This document shows, in pieces, positions 34,666-47,110 of a DNA stretch of 64,000 nt. The notes beneath the pieces are model-generated. The model was given only the letters and a program-made list of their open reading frames with translations. It ran no database searches and was not told where the DNA came from. The translations under genes and the position numbers were made by a program. This stretch comes from Adiantum capillus-veneris (taxonomy: Eukaryota; Streptophyta; Polypodiopsida; Polypodiales; Pteridaceae): the NCBI GenBank assembly GCA_014529385.2, contig CM043943.1, positions 156,608,747 to 156,672,746 of the forward strand, in the 5' to 3' direction. Each line of letters opens with the position of its first letter. Within the stretch, counting starts at the first letter, position 1.

Positions 34666-37600
34666 GCATTCATGCTTTTGGAATTTTAAAATATTGGTGG
34701 AAATTGGTAAGTAACATCACCATTGTAATGCTTTGGAAACTCCTTTTGTATCATTTCCTTCCCGATGCACTATAATGCACACGATATTCTTCTTGCCTTG
34801 CCTTAGCACAAATACTCCAGTACACTTTTTCTTTTGATTGAACAAAGAGAGGATGGCATGGAAGACATCAACCTTGAGTTAGGTGTTTGATCATGCAAAG
34901 TGGTTGTAGATTTCAAGGCAAAATTGGAACCATCACCACATAATAAAGCACCACATAGAAATTTATAGTTTGAAGAAAGAAACTATTTCAACAAAAAAAA
35001 GTGGTCATCTTGATCGATCGTCATTAGCACTTGAACAACAGTATCCGTTTAATCAAATCCAAACTCGTACCTCTAAACCTTCAAACTTCTTTGGTTTCTC
35101 TTTGTTAATAAAGAAGGTATTATCGATAACTATCTTACCACTAGTGAATGAAACAAATAGCGTTTCCATAAGAAACTCTATAAAACAAGTCATATGACTA
35201 ATATAAAAATCAAAACAAATTGAGAGTTCTAAGGTTGGAGAGATGATTGAGCAAGACCTTGAAAAGAGAGATTGAGCCATGAGTAGTTTAATTTAAATCA
35301 TTTAATGTGATCTTCAATCAATGATTCTCAAAACTCATTTACATGTAATTTTTTAAAATCCGTGAAGATAATTTTCAATAATAAAATAATTGTGTATTTA
35401 ATTACTCAAAAAAGATTGTGTAAAATTAAAAAAAGAAGAAAAAATTATATATGTATATGATAAATACATAAAAATAAATAAAAAGAAATACACACACACA
35501 CACACACACACTTATCTAGCTGACAAGTTGTTGACTAACCATTGGTTGACAGCTTCCCCTTTTGGTATGCTAACATAGAGCTGCTAATCTCTAGAAATGT
35601 TTTACCGAGTATCTAGAGAAGACCACATGGAATTGCTTCTGGTACCAAATATGTACCAGATGTATACCACACCCACACACACACCCTTGCTTATTAAATA
35701 TGGATACTATTCTCTATTTCGGCCGCTCTCCAGTCAAGACTTTTGTCTCACTCTATGAGCTGATAGTGTCGATTCCTATATTTACGCTAAGACGGTATTC
35801 TGGAAGTCCTTGTGGGATCCCTGGCCTTGGCTTGCTCCTAACAATGTGGTCACATCAAGTTTGTTACTATTTTGGCTCATCCCTAATTGGGATTCTAATC
35901 GACCATGTGCACATCGGGTTTTAACCTAACTGGAGATTGGGCAGGCAGTAGATTTGAACTATAACGCTTTGAGTCAATTCACATAGGGTGGATGCTCATA
36001 ATGAAGTCAATAAAGGTGAGAGCTTCATGATGGACCCTCGATTTTGGCGTACTGTACCTCTATTTTGGCGTACTATAGCCAAACCCCAAACATTAATTCC
36101 CAATTTCCATTCATAAACTTCATGTTACGAGTCTGGAGTATGTGCTTGGAATGGTAATCCTTGCAAATTTCAAATAGCGGTAAATAGTACCACACCTAAC
36201 AAGCTGGTACATCTGAAATCGGAGTTAATACCTTAGCCTTTGCAAATCGCCAGGTGTAGCTACACATGCTCCTTGTAATTGAAGTGTATCTATCCAATTA
36301 TAGCTCTATGTTCTCGTGTCACATACAACACATTTATTAGCAACTGCACCAAACCTGGTATGACTGGTAATCCGAGGCTTTTAACACAAACCCACGTGGC
36401 AGAATCTCCAGCTAAATTAGGAAGCAAAATCTCCAGCTACCATTCTTGACTTCACTCAAGGATCTACAAATGAGAACTGTTCTTTGCAATCACATGGGGT
36501 AACCCCATGTATTCAATGGCATTGTGGGAAAGCATTCAAGGATAATCTCGTCTACTTTGTTATTCACTTTCGGTGCCTACTTCCCCTACCGACCTACCCT
36601 ATCTACACTCCCATACTTACACATAAAAAGAACAGGCAGTTTGTTGCACGCAAGCCTTACCCCAAACACATAGCGTTCTCTGCTATCGAATATCTGTGAC
36701 ATTGACATTTAGGCCTCCCATGCACAATCATGTGCACACAAAGAGCCTCACAACTCTGCCACCGCAGTAGTTCATACAGGGCTGCTCGCGATTCTATCCC
36801 TACCTGATTACGAGGGGTTGGTCTCTACACCCTGCTTGCCACAGATTTCGGATTCTTACAGAAAACACACATCGCAGCCAAGTCGTTCTCCCATCACACT
36901 AGCACACACATGCTTTGGGAGTTCAACCAAGATGTAAATGAACGCCGAATACCTTTCTTGGTGTACACGAATCATCCAACCCTCATGCTTCATCGGATAC
37001 AAAAAACAAGATTCATCATCATACAGGTAGGTGCACTTGCACCTACTCAAGAAAATTGGAGGGTGTAAATGCTTGCATTTTTTTTGAAAAGCATTTTGAT
37101 AATAGCTCTTAAATGCTCGGCAATAAGATCTAAGCGTATATGATACACAGATAGGTACATATGTATCTACTCTGTAAATTCAGGGTTTTTCGTACTAATG
37201 TTGGACTTTGAATTACTTTTTATGGCTAAAGATGATGATACATGTTAGGATATACTGGCTGAACGATTTTAATTCTGAATGTCATTTTCTGCTCAATAAA
37301 GTAATTAACTTGAGGGTAAAATTTGGAGGAAGCCTTGTATTGAGCATAATACATCAAGGGATCTGTTCCGGCACATATGCTTGCTCCTTTATGCTGAGTT
37401 TGAGGAGTACGTTATAGAGAAACTTGGGTTGTTTAAGTTATCTCTTATGATCATTTCGGAGTGCCATCTTCTTTCTTGATAACATGCATGGGTTGGATTA
37501 TCTGATTGTACACAGGGATACATAGCACCATATCTGATCACGGATGTGGGATCTCATGATGTAGGTGGATGTACAAGTAATAATTTTTGTATTTTTTATG

Positions 37601-37700
37601 TTAAAGATGCAAAAGAATGCACGGATACGCTTACACACAAACTTTCTTGGTTTGGTATGACATTATAGATTTTGAACTTGTTGTGACGGCCGTTAACCTC
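34666..37700. other. unassigned sequence with a short CA microsatellite
   Basis: AT-rich (for example 35330-35480), with a CA run at 35489-35510. No gene or element protein recognised on either strand. Confidence 0.4.
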
Positions 37701-38590
37701 CTGTGAGGGTCTCCGTAGAGATGGCTTTGATTGGAAATTTGAAAATCTATCCGCTGTACAAAGGAGATGCTGTCCAAATTTTCACCTTTGGAGATGGGTA
37801 ATTTAGATGACGGAATGGTACATAAACATCAATAAACTCTGAAACCTATGTCAAGCTGTACAGTCATATTAATTACATAGATTGAAAGCTGGAATCTCGT
37901 GGTTTTTATACAACAAATTTGTAAAGGTTAACTATTCCAAAAATTGGATTTTCTTGAGGATAAAAGGGGATACCTTTTTAGGAGGTGGTATGGATCCACA
38001 TACATGTCTCTTTTGATAAAAGATATGCGCATATGGTATAGTATTAGTTTCTGGCTTTGATCGATACTAGATTATCCTTTGGTATCTCAGTTATAGAAAT
38101 ATAAACAACATTATGGTATATCTTCTGAAAGTGGTTTTTAAATTGGATAATATACTATGAGATAGGAAGGTAGTGAATCAATTCAAGGGTACCTTACCCA
38201 ACTTTATTAGCTTGAATTAACTTATTTATGTTCAAGGCTAGCAAAAACAGATGCATAGCTGTAAACATTGTAGAAGAAGGATGCAATACGAATTACTACA
38301 GATACTAGAAAAAACCAATTCTCTTAAATTGTACTTCTATGCTGGGGCTTACTTTTGATTCAGGTAAGTATATATGGTGAAGTCACAAAGCTGTTTGATG
38401 ATATCCTTCTGGATGGATAAATGCATAATTTTTGAAACAAAGGTCTTTGTAATTTTCTTTGAAATTAATCTGCACACATTGATAAAAGAGCCTTTATCCC
38501 CAAGTGGGGGTCTCAAAGAAGATGGCATTAGACTGGACTTTTTGAAAATTGATCCAATTTACAAAGGAGATGCTGTCCGATTTCTTCTGG
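37701..38590. repeat. pair of diverged copies, about 800 bp apart, of an element-leader motif
   Basis: 37706-37782 and 38505-38582 align: both contain GGGTCTC, GATGGC.TT, TTGAAAAT and then a TACAAAGGAGATGCTGTCC core. This core resembles the motif in the A and C leaders. A 104-codon frame covers the second copy (38374-38688) without any known domain. This may be the remnant of a related LTR element leader. Confidence 0.5.
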
Positions 38591-39074
38591 AATTAAAAGA
38601 TGTAAACAATATCGGAAATAAATTGCTCAGTCTTTTAAATATAATATTTGATCTATGTTATGTTGTTAGTTTTTGTTGTAATTTTTGACACCAATAACAA
38701 GGGGAGGGAGTCGTTGACACCTGTCTTCCCAAGTAATGCTAGTTTTGACGGGCTTGTGTTTCTTGGTTGGTGACAGGTAAGAGATTCTTTCCTTGGGATT
38801 ACAACGGAAGATCGTCCAATGTACCAGCTGGATCCTTCTACATGTAGATGTAGTGGAAGCTCATCCCAAAGGATAGGCACATAAGATACAACAACAAGAT
38901 ATTATATTGTAGTGATCAAGGATCAAATTTTTGATCTAAATGATTGTATTATCCACTAGATACAGAATGTTGTATTGGTGTATATGACATCTTGTTTTCA
39001 AATATTGTTAAGTAATATATTATCTAATACAATTGTCTAAGTATGGTTCAATTATGATGGGATTTCTCATACTT

Positions 39075-39076
<2 letters not shown>
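38591..39076. other. unassigned sequence
   Basis: No recognised feature. Confidence 0.4.
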
Positions 39077-39143
<67 letters not shown>

Positions 39144-39212
39144 GGGGAGAGAGAGAGAAAGAGAATGAAGGGGGGCAATAGAGGGTGTGTGTGTGTGTGT
39201 GTGTGTGTTTGC

Positions 39213-39281
<69 letters not shown>

Positions 39282-39368
39282 AGAGGGTTTTGTTAGTAGA
39301 GGAAGGGAGAGGGGAGAGTGAGGGGGTTATTGTGAGGGAGAAAGGGGAATACACATGAGGGGGGAAAC

Positions 39369-39414
<46 letters not shown>

Positions 39415-39590
39415 TCCATTAATGGAGGAAGGGGGAGGGGGGAGTGAGGGGGAGAACACAAGGGAAGGAGTGAGGGGGGAAAAGAGGGAGAGAGGGGGAA
39501 AGGAGTGAGGGTGTTTTGTTAATGGAGGAAGGGTAAAACTTGTGAGGGAGGGAACACAATTAGTGAGAGTGAGGGGATCTCAAGAGGGGG

Positions 39591-39640
<50 letters not shown>
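39077..39640. repeat. compound microsatellite / purine-rich block
   Basis: (CA)n at 39077-39140, (GT)n at 39185-39236 passing directly into (GA)n at 39236-39278, further (GA)n at 39370-39411 and 39594-39638, with GGGGGA-rich sequence between. Three related spacers of GGAGGAAGGG / GTTTTGTTARTGGAGG type suggest that the block grew by duplication. Long frames here are low-complexity artefacts. Confidence 0.95.
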
Positions 39641-40501
<861 letters not shown>

Positions 40502-40758
40502 TTGGGAAAGGCTCTCCATGTGGATAACAAGGTGATTATACAAATAACCAAGGGTTGTCCGACATAGATCTGACATGCCCAATGGATAGATCCAAGGTAC
40601 ATGCACATCTACAATTGTTACTAACACTGCTAACTACTCTTGCACACAAGACCACTGGCATTGTCTCCACAGTTTTCCTAGCCTCCTGAGAAGGCAATGC
40701 TCGATCAGGATCCCTCTAGCAAGATTGATCTGGGAGGGGAGAGGAAACAAGATCAGGG

Positions 40759-40987
40759 TGTTGGAATTAGGGTTGCAAGAAAACACACATAGCTTGGAGA
40801 AGACAAAGAAAGCTCAAGGCACACAATAGAGAGTGTATTACTTAGTGTGCAATGGAAAGATAAGTTAGCCCTAGAGTGATGGGCATATATACAATGCATG
40901 AGGGGAAAAACTTCCTAGTGAGAGAAAAAATGCCCCGGCGGTTCTAAGTGTGTTCACACACATCACCACCACATGCATATGGTAACA
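40759..40987 (-). repeat. 3' LTR of B2 (229 bp)
   Basis: Bounded by TGTTGGAATT on the left and GGTAACA on the right (minus strand: TGTTACC ... CCAACA). It aligns with 49842-50072 and with the reverse complement of both B1 LTRs. A C/G-rich tract (minus AGGGGGG) lies just outside it, as expected for a polypurine tract. Confidence 0.9.
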
Positions 40988-41064
40988 AAACCCCCCTGGG
41001 GGTGATGCGGTGAATGAGAGCTGGCACATAGAGTATAGGAAAGTGCCATGCCCTGAGGACATGA

Positions 41065-41966
41065 CTAGTCCACAAACGGGAGTAAGCCCAAAGCTTTGCG
41101 AAAAGCTTCGAACTTCTCACAAGACAATGCCTTTGTGAAAAGATCTGCAAGGTTGTCATATGTTGGCACATTAGCCAAGCTGATCTCTCTTGCTGAGAGC
41201 CTCTCCCGGACATAGTGGTAATGCACCTCAATGTGTTTTGACCAAATGAGTGTCAGCCTTCTCATACCAAGCACGAGCAGATTGCTTCAACCCATACAAA
41301 GATTTCTTACATTTGCACACTTTATCCTCTTGCCCTTTCTTGACAAAACTGTGAGGGTGCATTACATAAACTTTCTCAAATATTTCACCATTCAAGAAAG
41401 CAATAACAATGTTTGACTGATGTACATCCCAACCAAAAAGAGCTACCAATGCACATAGAAAATGCATGATAGTCATACGACAAGTGGGAGCAAAGGTCTC
41501 TTCATAATCTATGCCTTTTTGCTGTGCATAACCCTTTGCAACAAGTCGAGCCTTATAGCAATCAATCTCACCATCCGGCTTGTGTTTCAACTTGTAAACC
41601 CACTTTGTACCAATGGCCTTTTTTCTAGGGGGCAAATCACATAAAGTCCATGTGTCATTTTCTACAAGTGCATCATATTTTGATTGCATGGAAACCATTC
41701 AAATTTTTGAATTTTGTGCTTCATCAAAAGAGAGAAGTTCCTCAACATCACATAAACTAGACATAGCCAAAATCATAACAATCTGTTGCATAAGATGCAT
41801 GACAAAAACCTGAACAAGTATGATCAGACAAAGGTGCATCCAATTTATTGTCATGCAAAGTATGCACCAACCATTTAGGCATACCTCTAGCCTACTCATT
41901 CTCATCCCTTTCCTCATCAAGTACATCATGTACATCTGCATTAGTAATAGGATGATCAGTAATATT
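41065..41966 (-). pseudogene. B2 polyprotein, RT and RNase H remainder
   Basis: Minus strand 41698-41228 reads DTWTLCDLPPRKKAIGTKWV, then ARLVAKGYAQQKGIDYEETF and SLYGLKQSARAWYEKADTHL, then jumps to KHIEVHYHYVRERLSA (41250 downward) and ends ALGLLPFVD at 41065. About 0.9 kb that encodes the YVDD catalytic box and most of RNase H in B1 (45750-46620) is missing. The junction lies in a short CAAA/CAC-rich match, so it looks like an internal deletion. Confidence 0.88.
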
Positions 41967-42159
41967 TGTTACCATATACATGTGGTAGTGATGTGTGTGA
42001 ACACACTAGGACCGCCGGGGCATTTTTTCCCTCTTTAGGAGGTTTTTTTCCCCGTGCATTGTATATACGCCCATCACTCTAGTACACTCTTTGTTGTGTG
42101 CCTTGAGCTTCCTTCGTCTTCTCCAAGGTGTGTGTTTTCCTGCAACCCTAATTCCAACA
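41967..42159 (+). repeat. 5' LTR of B1 (193 bp)
   Basis: TGTTACCATATACATG ... AATTCCAACA. It lacks about 35 bases after CATCACTCTAG that the 3' LTR has (GGCTATCTATC... AGTAATA), which explains its shorter length. A GTATATACG TATA-like sequence is near 42060. Confidence 0.9.
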
Positions 42160-42161
42160 AT

Positions 42162-42172
42162 TGGTATCAGAG
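42162..42172 (+). promoter_or_regulatory. primer binding site of B1
   Basis: TGGTATCAGAG two bases after the LTR; initiator tRNA-Met type. Confidence 0.85.
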
Positions 42173-42520
42173 TAGGTTGCTCCTCTCGAGCTTCGTCGCC
42201 AGCAGCTACACAACATGCGTGCTCATTTTCTCCAATTTTAGTGAGCTTTGGCGAGCGTTCGTAGGTCGACAAAAATTTCGGATGTGCTCGTATAGCTCAG
42301 TTTGTTTAGATTTTTGATTCGGGCTCATTTCGGCCTCCGTTTCCACTACAGAAGGTCTGCACATGCAATTTCGTCATTTTGTGCAAAATTTCTGTCAGTG
42401 CTAAATACTGCATAACAGGTCCCATACAGTCTACCGTGGGTTGTGCTATATATCACGTGTTGGTCTCACTCAGTTTCTCCTCATTTCGAGCAGTTTTCAC
42501 ATTAGGTGCAGGCATTTTCC
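42173..42520 (+). other. untranslated leader of B1
   Basis: Short leader (about 350 bases) without a long frame. It corresponds to minus-strand 49482-49830 of B2. Confidence 0.6.
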
Positions 42521-45500
42521 ATGGCTGACAACAACACAGATGTGTTCAAGATGTTTGCTGTTGCTAAGGACAGATTGGATGGGGAAAATTACCCTATGTG
42601 GGCTTACATGATGCATCATGTTCTTGTGTCAAAGGGTGTCTAAAATATTGTGCAGAGACTGATGTACGTCTTGGTTCTGAGGATGTAGGCGATGTTGAGA
42701 ATGTTGTAGGTCTTGCTGCAAGGATTGCTGCTATTAGAGTTGTTTTGCCTACGGTAGAACAAGCTCGTTGGGATGTAAAGGATTCGTAGGCTCATGCATT
42801 GATTGTGTTGTCTGTGAAGTGCACCATTACATTCGTTCAACAAAATCTGCAAAATAGACTTGGAATATTTTGGCTACTCTTTATGCAAGCCGTAATGAGG
42901 CAAAAATTGCATTGCTGTGTAAAGAGCTGGAGTCGAAGATTATGCATGAGGAAGATGATATGGACACTTTCCTTGCTGGTGTCAAGGATATCAATGAGCA
43001 ACTTATTTCTGTAGATGAAGTCATTTCAGATAATTCCCTTGTGCAGACTGTTCTTGATGCCTTACCAGATTCTTAGCAGACTTTTGCTAGTACTTGGAGA
43101 CTTATGACCCAAGGAGATCTTGAAGTTGTCAAGTTTGATGCATTGTGCACATTGCTGTTGCAAGAGTCACTTTCCAGAAAAAATAGGACTAGACAGCGTG
43201 CAATTGAACATGCTTTTATTGCTTCTGAAAGAAAGGGTGGTAACAAAAATGCAGCCACTTCTTATGGTTCTTCTGCGAGTGGAAAATCACATGTTCCTAA
43301 TGCTTTTGCTGGCAGCAATTCATCTGGAAATTCTTGTGATAAGGGCAAAAAGAAGATGCGTTGCCATTATTGTAAAGCTAATGATCACTTGATCAAGCAG
43401 TGTCCTAAGTTGAAGGCCAAAGAGGCTAAGAAGAAAGAGGGTGGTTCCACTGCAAATGCTTTTTCCACTACAAATGTAGCCATTGTTGAGTCTTCTGTGA
43501 AAGGAGATTGTGATGCTGATGTTGATGCAAAATGGGATTTTAGTGCATAGTGCACTTACAATGTTGTTGTCCATGATGCATGCATGTCAATAGCTGCAGA
43601 TTCACATGTGTGGTATTTTGACAGTGGTGCTACAAAGCACATTACCTCACATAGTGAATTGTTCACCTCTCTCGAGTCTATCCATCATGGGAATTCAGTC
43701 ACTTGTGCCAACAATGCCTCTTATCCAGTTCAGGGAGTTGGAAAGATTGTGCTTACTGTTGTAAATGGTAGTTCTTTCACAATTGTTGATGCCCTTTATG
43801 TACCTAGGATTAAGAAGAATCTTTTGTGTGTATCTGCACTTGCTAAACTTGGACTTGTAGTCAAATTTGTGGATGGTAGATGCACAATTCATGATCTCAG
43901 TTTTGGTGATGAAATTGTTGCATTTGGTGTTTTTTTCCGTGGACTGTATAAGCTCACTTTGTATGACAAATGTGGAAAAATTTTTGCAAATGCAGTTGCA
44001 GATTCAAGAGCTATTTCAGATGAAAAACTTTGACATGCACGTTTCGGTCATCTGAATTTTGCCAGTTTGCTGCGTTTGTAGAAATCTAATATGATTGCTT
44101 CTTTTCGGCCTCTTGAAGCACCCATCAAACATGTTTGTGAAGCCTGTATTTTGGGTAAGATGTAGCGTTTGAAGTTTCCAAAGGATAGTTCAGTTAGGGC
44201 CACATACAGGTTGCAGCTTGTGCATAGTGATGTTTGTGGGCCCATGCAAACTCCGTCCTTGGGCAATTACCTTTACTTCGTGACTTTCATTGATGATTAC
44301 TCCAGGCATGCATGGGTATTTCCACTTAAAGCGAAGTCCGAAGTTTTAATGTGCTTCAATTTTTTTTTGGCTATGGTTGAAAATGTTTCGAAATTCCGAT
44401 CAAGGGGAGGAGTATATGTCTCATGAATTTAATGCATCTCTGGCTAGTCGTGGGATAAAACACCAATGTGTACAATGCCTTATACACCTCAACAAAATGG
44501 TGTTGCTGAGAGGAAAAACAGGCCACTTACAAAAACGGCATGGTGTATGGTCAAACATGAAGCTTTGCCGCATTCTTTTTGGCTTGAGGCCATCATGTGT
44601 GCCACTTATGTACTTAACAAGTGTCCTACGAAATCTTTGCAATCTATTACTCCATATGAAGCATGGCATGATAGAAAGCCTTCTATTGAGCACATGCGTG
44701 TTTTTGGCTGTTTGGAATATGCTTTGGTGCCACAAACACAGCGCAAAAATTGGATGGTAAGGCTGTCAAATGTATTTTTGTTGGTTATAGTGCTGAAAGC
44801 AAAGGTTACAGGTTGTATCATCCGCAAAAAAAGCGTATTCTGGTTTCACGGGATATAGTGTTTGTGGAAGATTCTGTTCAGTCCTTGCTGTCATGTACTA
44901 GAGATAGTAATGTAAGCTCACAGGACATTTATGACACTTTGTTGCCTCTTTTCAGTGATGGAAGTTCGAATGTAAATTCCAATGAGGCAAATGTACAGCC
45001 TATGGGGGTTGAAAAAATGTTACAGATCAGCCTAGTACTGATGCAGATGTACATGATCTACTTAATGAGGAAAGGGCTGAAAATGAGCAGGCTAGAGGTA
45101 TGCCAAAATGGCTGGTGCATACATTGTGTGACAGTAAATTGGATGCACCTTATGTCTAGTCGCACTCGTTCAGGCTCTCGCCATGCATGTTATGCATCAA
45201 TTTGTTATGTTTTGGCTGTGTCTGGCTTACATGATGTTGAGGAACCTCTCTTTTGATGAAGCACAGAGTTCAAAAAATTGCATGGCTACCATGCAATCAG
45301 AATATGATGCACTTATAGAAAATGACACATGGAATTTATGTGATTTGCCTCCTGGCAAAAAGGCCATTGGTACAAAGTGGGTTTACAAGTTGGAACGCAA
45401 GTCGAATGGTGAGATCGATCGCCATAAGTCTCAACTTGTTGCAAAGGGTTGTGCACAACAAAAAGGCATAGATTATGAAGAGACTTTTTCTCCCACTTGT

Positions 45501-46799
45501 CGTATGACTACTGTGAGTTTGCTATGTGCATTGGCAACTCATTTTTGTTGGGATGTACATCAATCAGACATTGTTACTGATTTCTTGAATGATGACATAT
45601 TTGAGGAAGTTTATGTAACGCAACCTCACAGTTTTATCAAGAAAGGATAAGAGGACAAAGTGTGAAAATGTAAGAAGGCTTTGTATGGGTTGAAGCAATC
45701 TCCTCGTGCTTGGTATGAGAAAGCTGACACTCATTTGGTCAAACAAGGCTTTCATAATAACAGCCCAACAGAAAGCACATTGTATGTAAAGCATGAGGGT
45801 GATGTGGTTCTTTATGTAGATGACTTGTGATTGTGTTTCTTTATGTAGATGATTTGTTGATCACTAGACCAAATGAGAGACATATTGCTGAATTTCAGGC
45901 TTATTTGAATGCTACTTTCAAGATGAAAGATTTGGGGATGTTGCATCATTACTTGGGTATACAATTTAAGCAGAGTGATGGTGGTATTGCCTTGTGTTAG
46001 AAACGTTACATAGAGACATTGCTATGTAAGTTTGGACTTGAGGATTGCAAACCTATTGCCACTCCCGTGGACACAGGTTTGAAATTGAGTCTTCATGACG
46101 CTGGTGATCCTGCAGATGTCACTCTTTACCAAACTACTGTTGGATGCCTCATTTATGTATGCAGCATGAGACCGAATATTCACTTTACAGTCTCACTAGT
46201 CAATATATTTATGCATAGCCCAGGGTCTAAGTATTAGTAGGATGTCAAGAGGATTTTCTGCTACCTTAGTGGCACTTTACATCTTGGCTTGTTTTATCCC
46301 AAGGGGAGATCATTGCCGCCAGACTTACATGCTTTTTTGGACCAAATTGGGCTCGTTGTTTTGACACGCAAGTGTGCACAAGTGGTTTTTGTTTCATGCT
46401 TGGTAGTTCATGTATATCATGGTCGACAAGCAAGAAGCAACCTACTGTGGCCACTTCTAGTTGTGAGGCTGAGTACATGGCTGTCTTCACATCTATGGTT
46501 GAGTGTGTATGGCTCAGACGCCTATGGATGATTTGGGTGTTGGACATGACATTGCCAACACTATCTACACTAACAGTCAGAGCGCATTGGCAGTTGCGAG
46601 GAACCCAGTTTTTCATGCTCGCACAAAGCACATTGAGGTGCATTACCACTATGTCAGGGAGAGGCTCTCAGGAGGAGAGATCAGCTTGGCTTATGTGCCA
46701 ACACAAAACAACCTTGCATATCTTTTCACAAAGCCATTGTCTTGTGAGAAGCTCAAAGCTTTCCGCAAAGCTTTGGGCTTACTCCCCTTTGTGGACTGA
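42521..46799 (+). pseudogene. copia gag-pol polyprotein of B1
   Basis: ATG 42521 starts MADNNTDVFKMFAVAKDRLD and soon meets TAA (where B2 has a Trp codon). Recognisable blocks in order: zinc knuckle CHYCKANDHLIKQC (about 43361-43402), protease VWYFDSGATKHITS (43611), integrase VHSDVCGPMQ (about 44221), degraded SDQGEEY, NGVAERKN (about 44500), RT KKAIGTKWVYKLE to FLNDDIFEEVYV (45357-45620), a duplicated LYVDD box (45810-45858), RNase H with TKHIEVHYHYVRERLSGGEI, end LLPFVD at 46797. At least six frame changes and several stops. Old but still almost full length. Confidence 0.92.
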
Positions 46800-46884
46800 T
46801 CATGTCCTTAGGGCATGGCACTTCCCTTTACTTATGTACCAGCTCTTGCCAGCTCTCGTTCACCACATCACTCCAAGGGGGATT

Positions 46885-47110
46885 TGTTACCATATACATG
46901 TATAGTGATGTGTGTGAATACATTAGGACCGTCGGGGAATTTTTTTCCTCTTTAGGAGGTTTTTTCCCCCGTGCATTGTATATATGCCCATCACTCTAGG
47001 GCTATCTATCTTTTCATTGCACACTAAGTAATACACTCTTTGTTGTGTGCCTTGAGCTTACTTCGTCTTTTCCAAGCTGTGTGTGTTTTCCTGCAATCCT
47101 AATTCCAACA
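46885..47110 (+). repeat. 3' LTR of B1 (226 bp)
   Basis: TGTTACCATATACATG ... AATTCCAACA, preceded by the polypurine tract CCAAGGGGGATT. It differs from the 5' LTR by the 35-base indel and a number of substitutions. Confidence 0.9.

Larger units (their letters stand above)
41967..47110 (+). mobile_element. Ty1/copia element B1, nested in B2
   Basis: Plus-strand element with LTRs 41967-42159 and 46885-47110. Flanks ATATT (41962-41966) and ACATT (47111-47115) are a 5-bp target duplication with one transition. The two flanks join into continuous B2 coding sequence on the minus strand (the TACTGATC region matches B1 near 45015), which proves the nesting. Inside are a tRNA-Met primer site, gag, zinc knuckle, protease, integrase, RT and RNase H, all with numerous stops and frameshifts. 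Confidence 0.93.

Noticed and set aside
39073-39459. 128-codon minus-strand frame
   Set aside because: It translates only microsatellite sequence (Ser/Leu, His/Thr and Val/Cys runs); low-complexity artefact.
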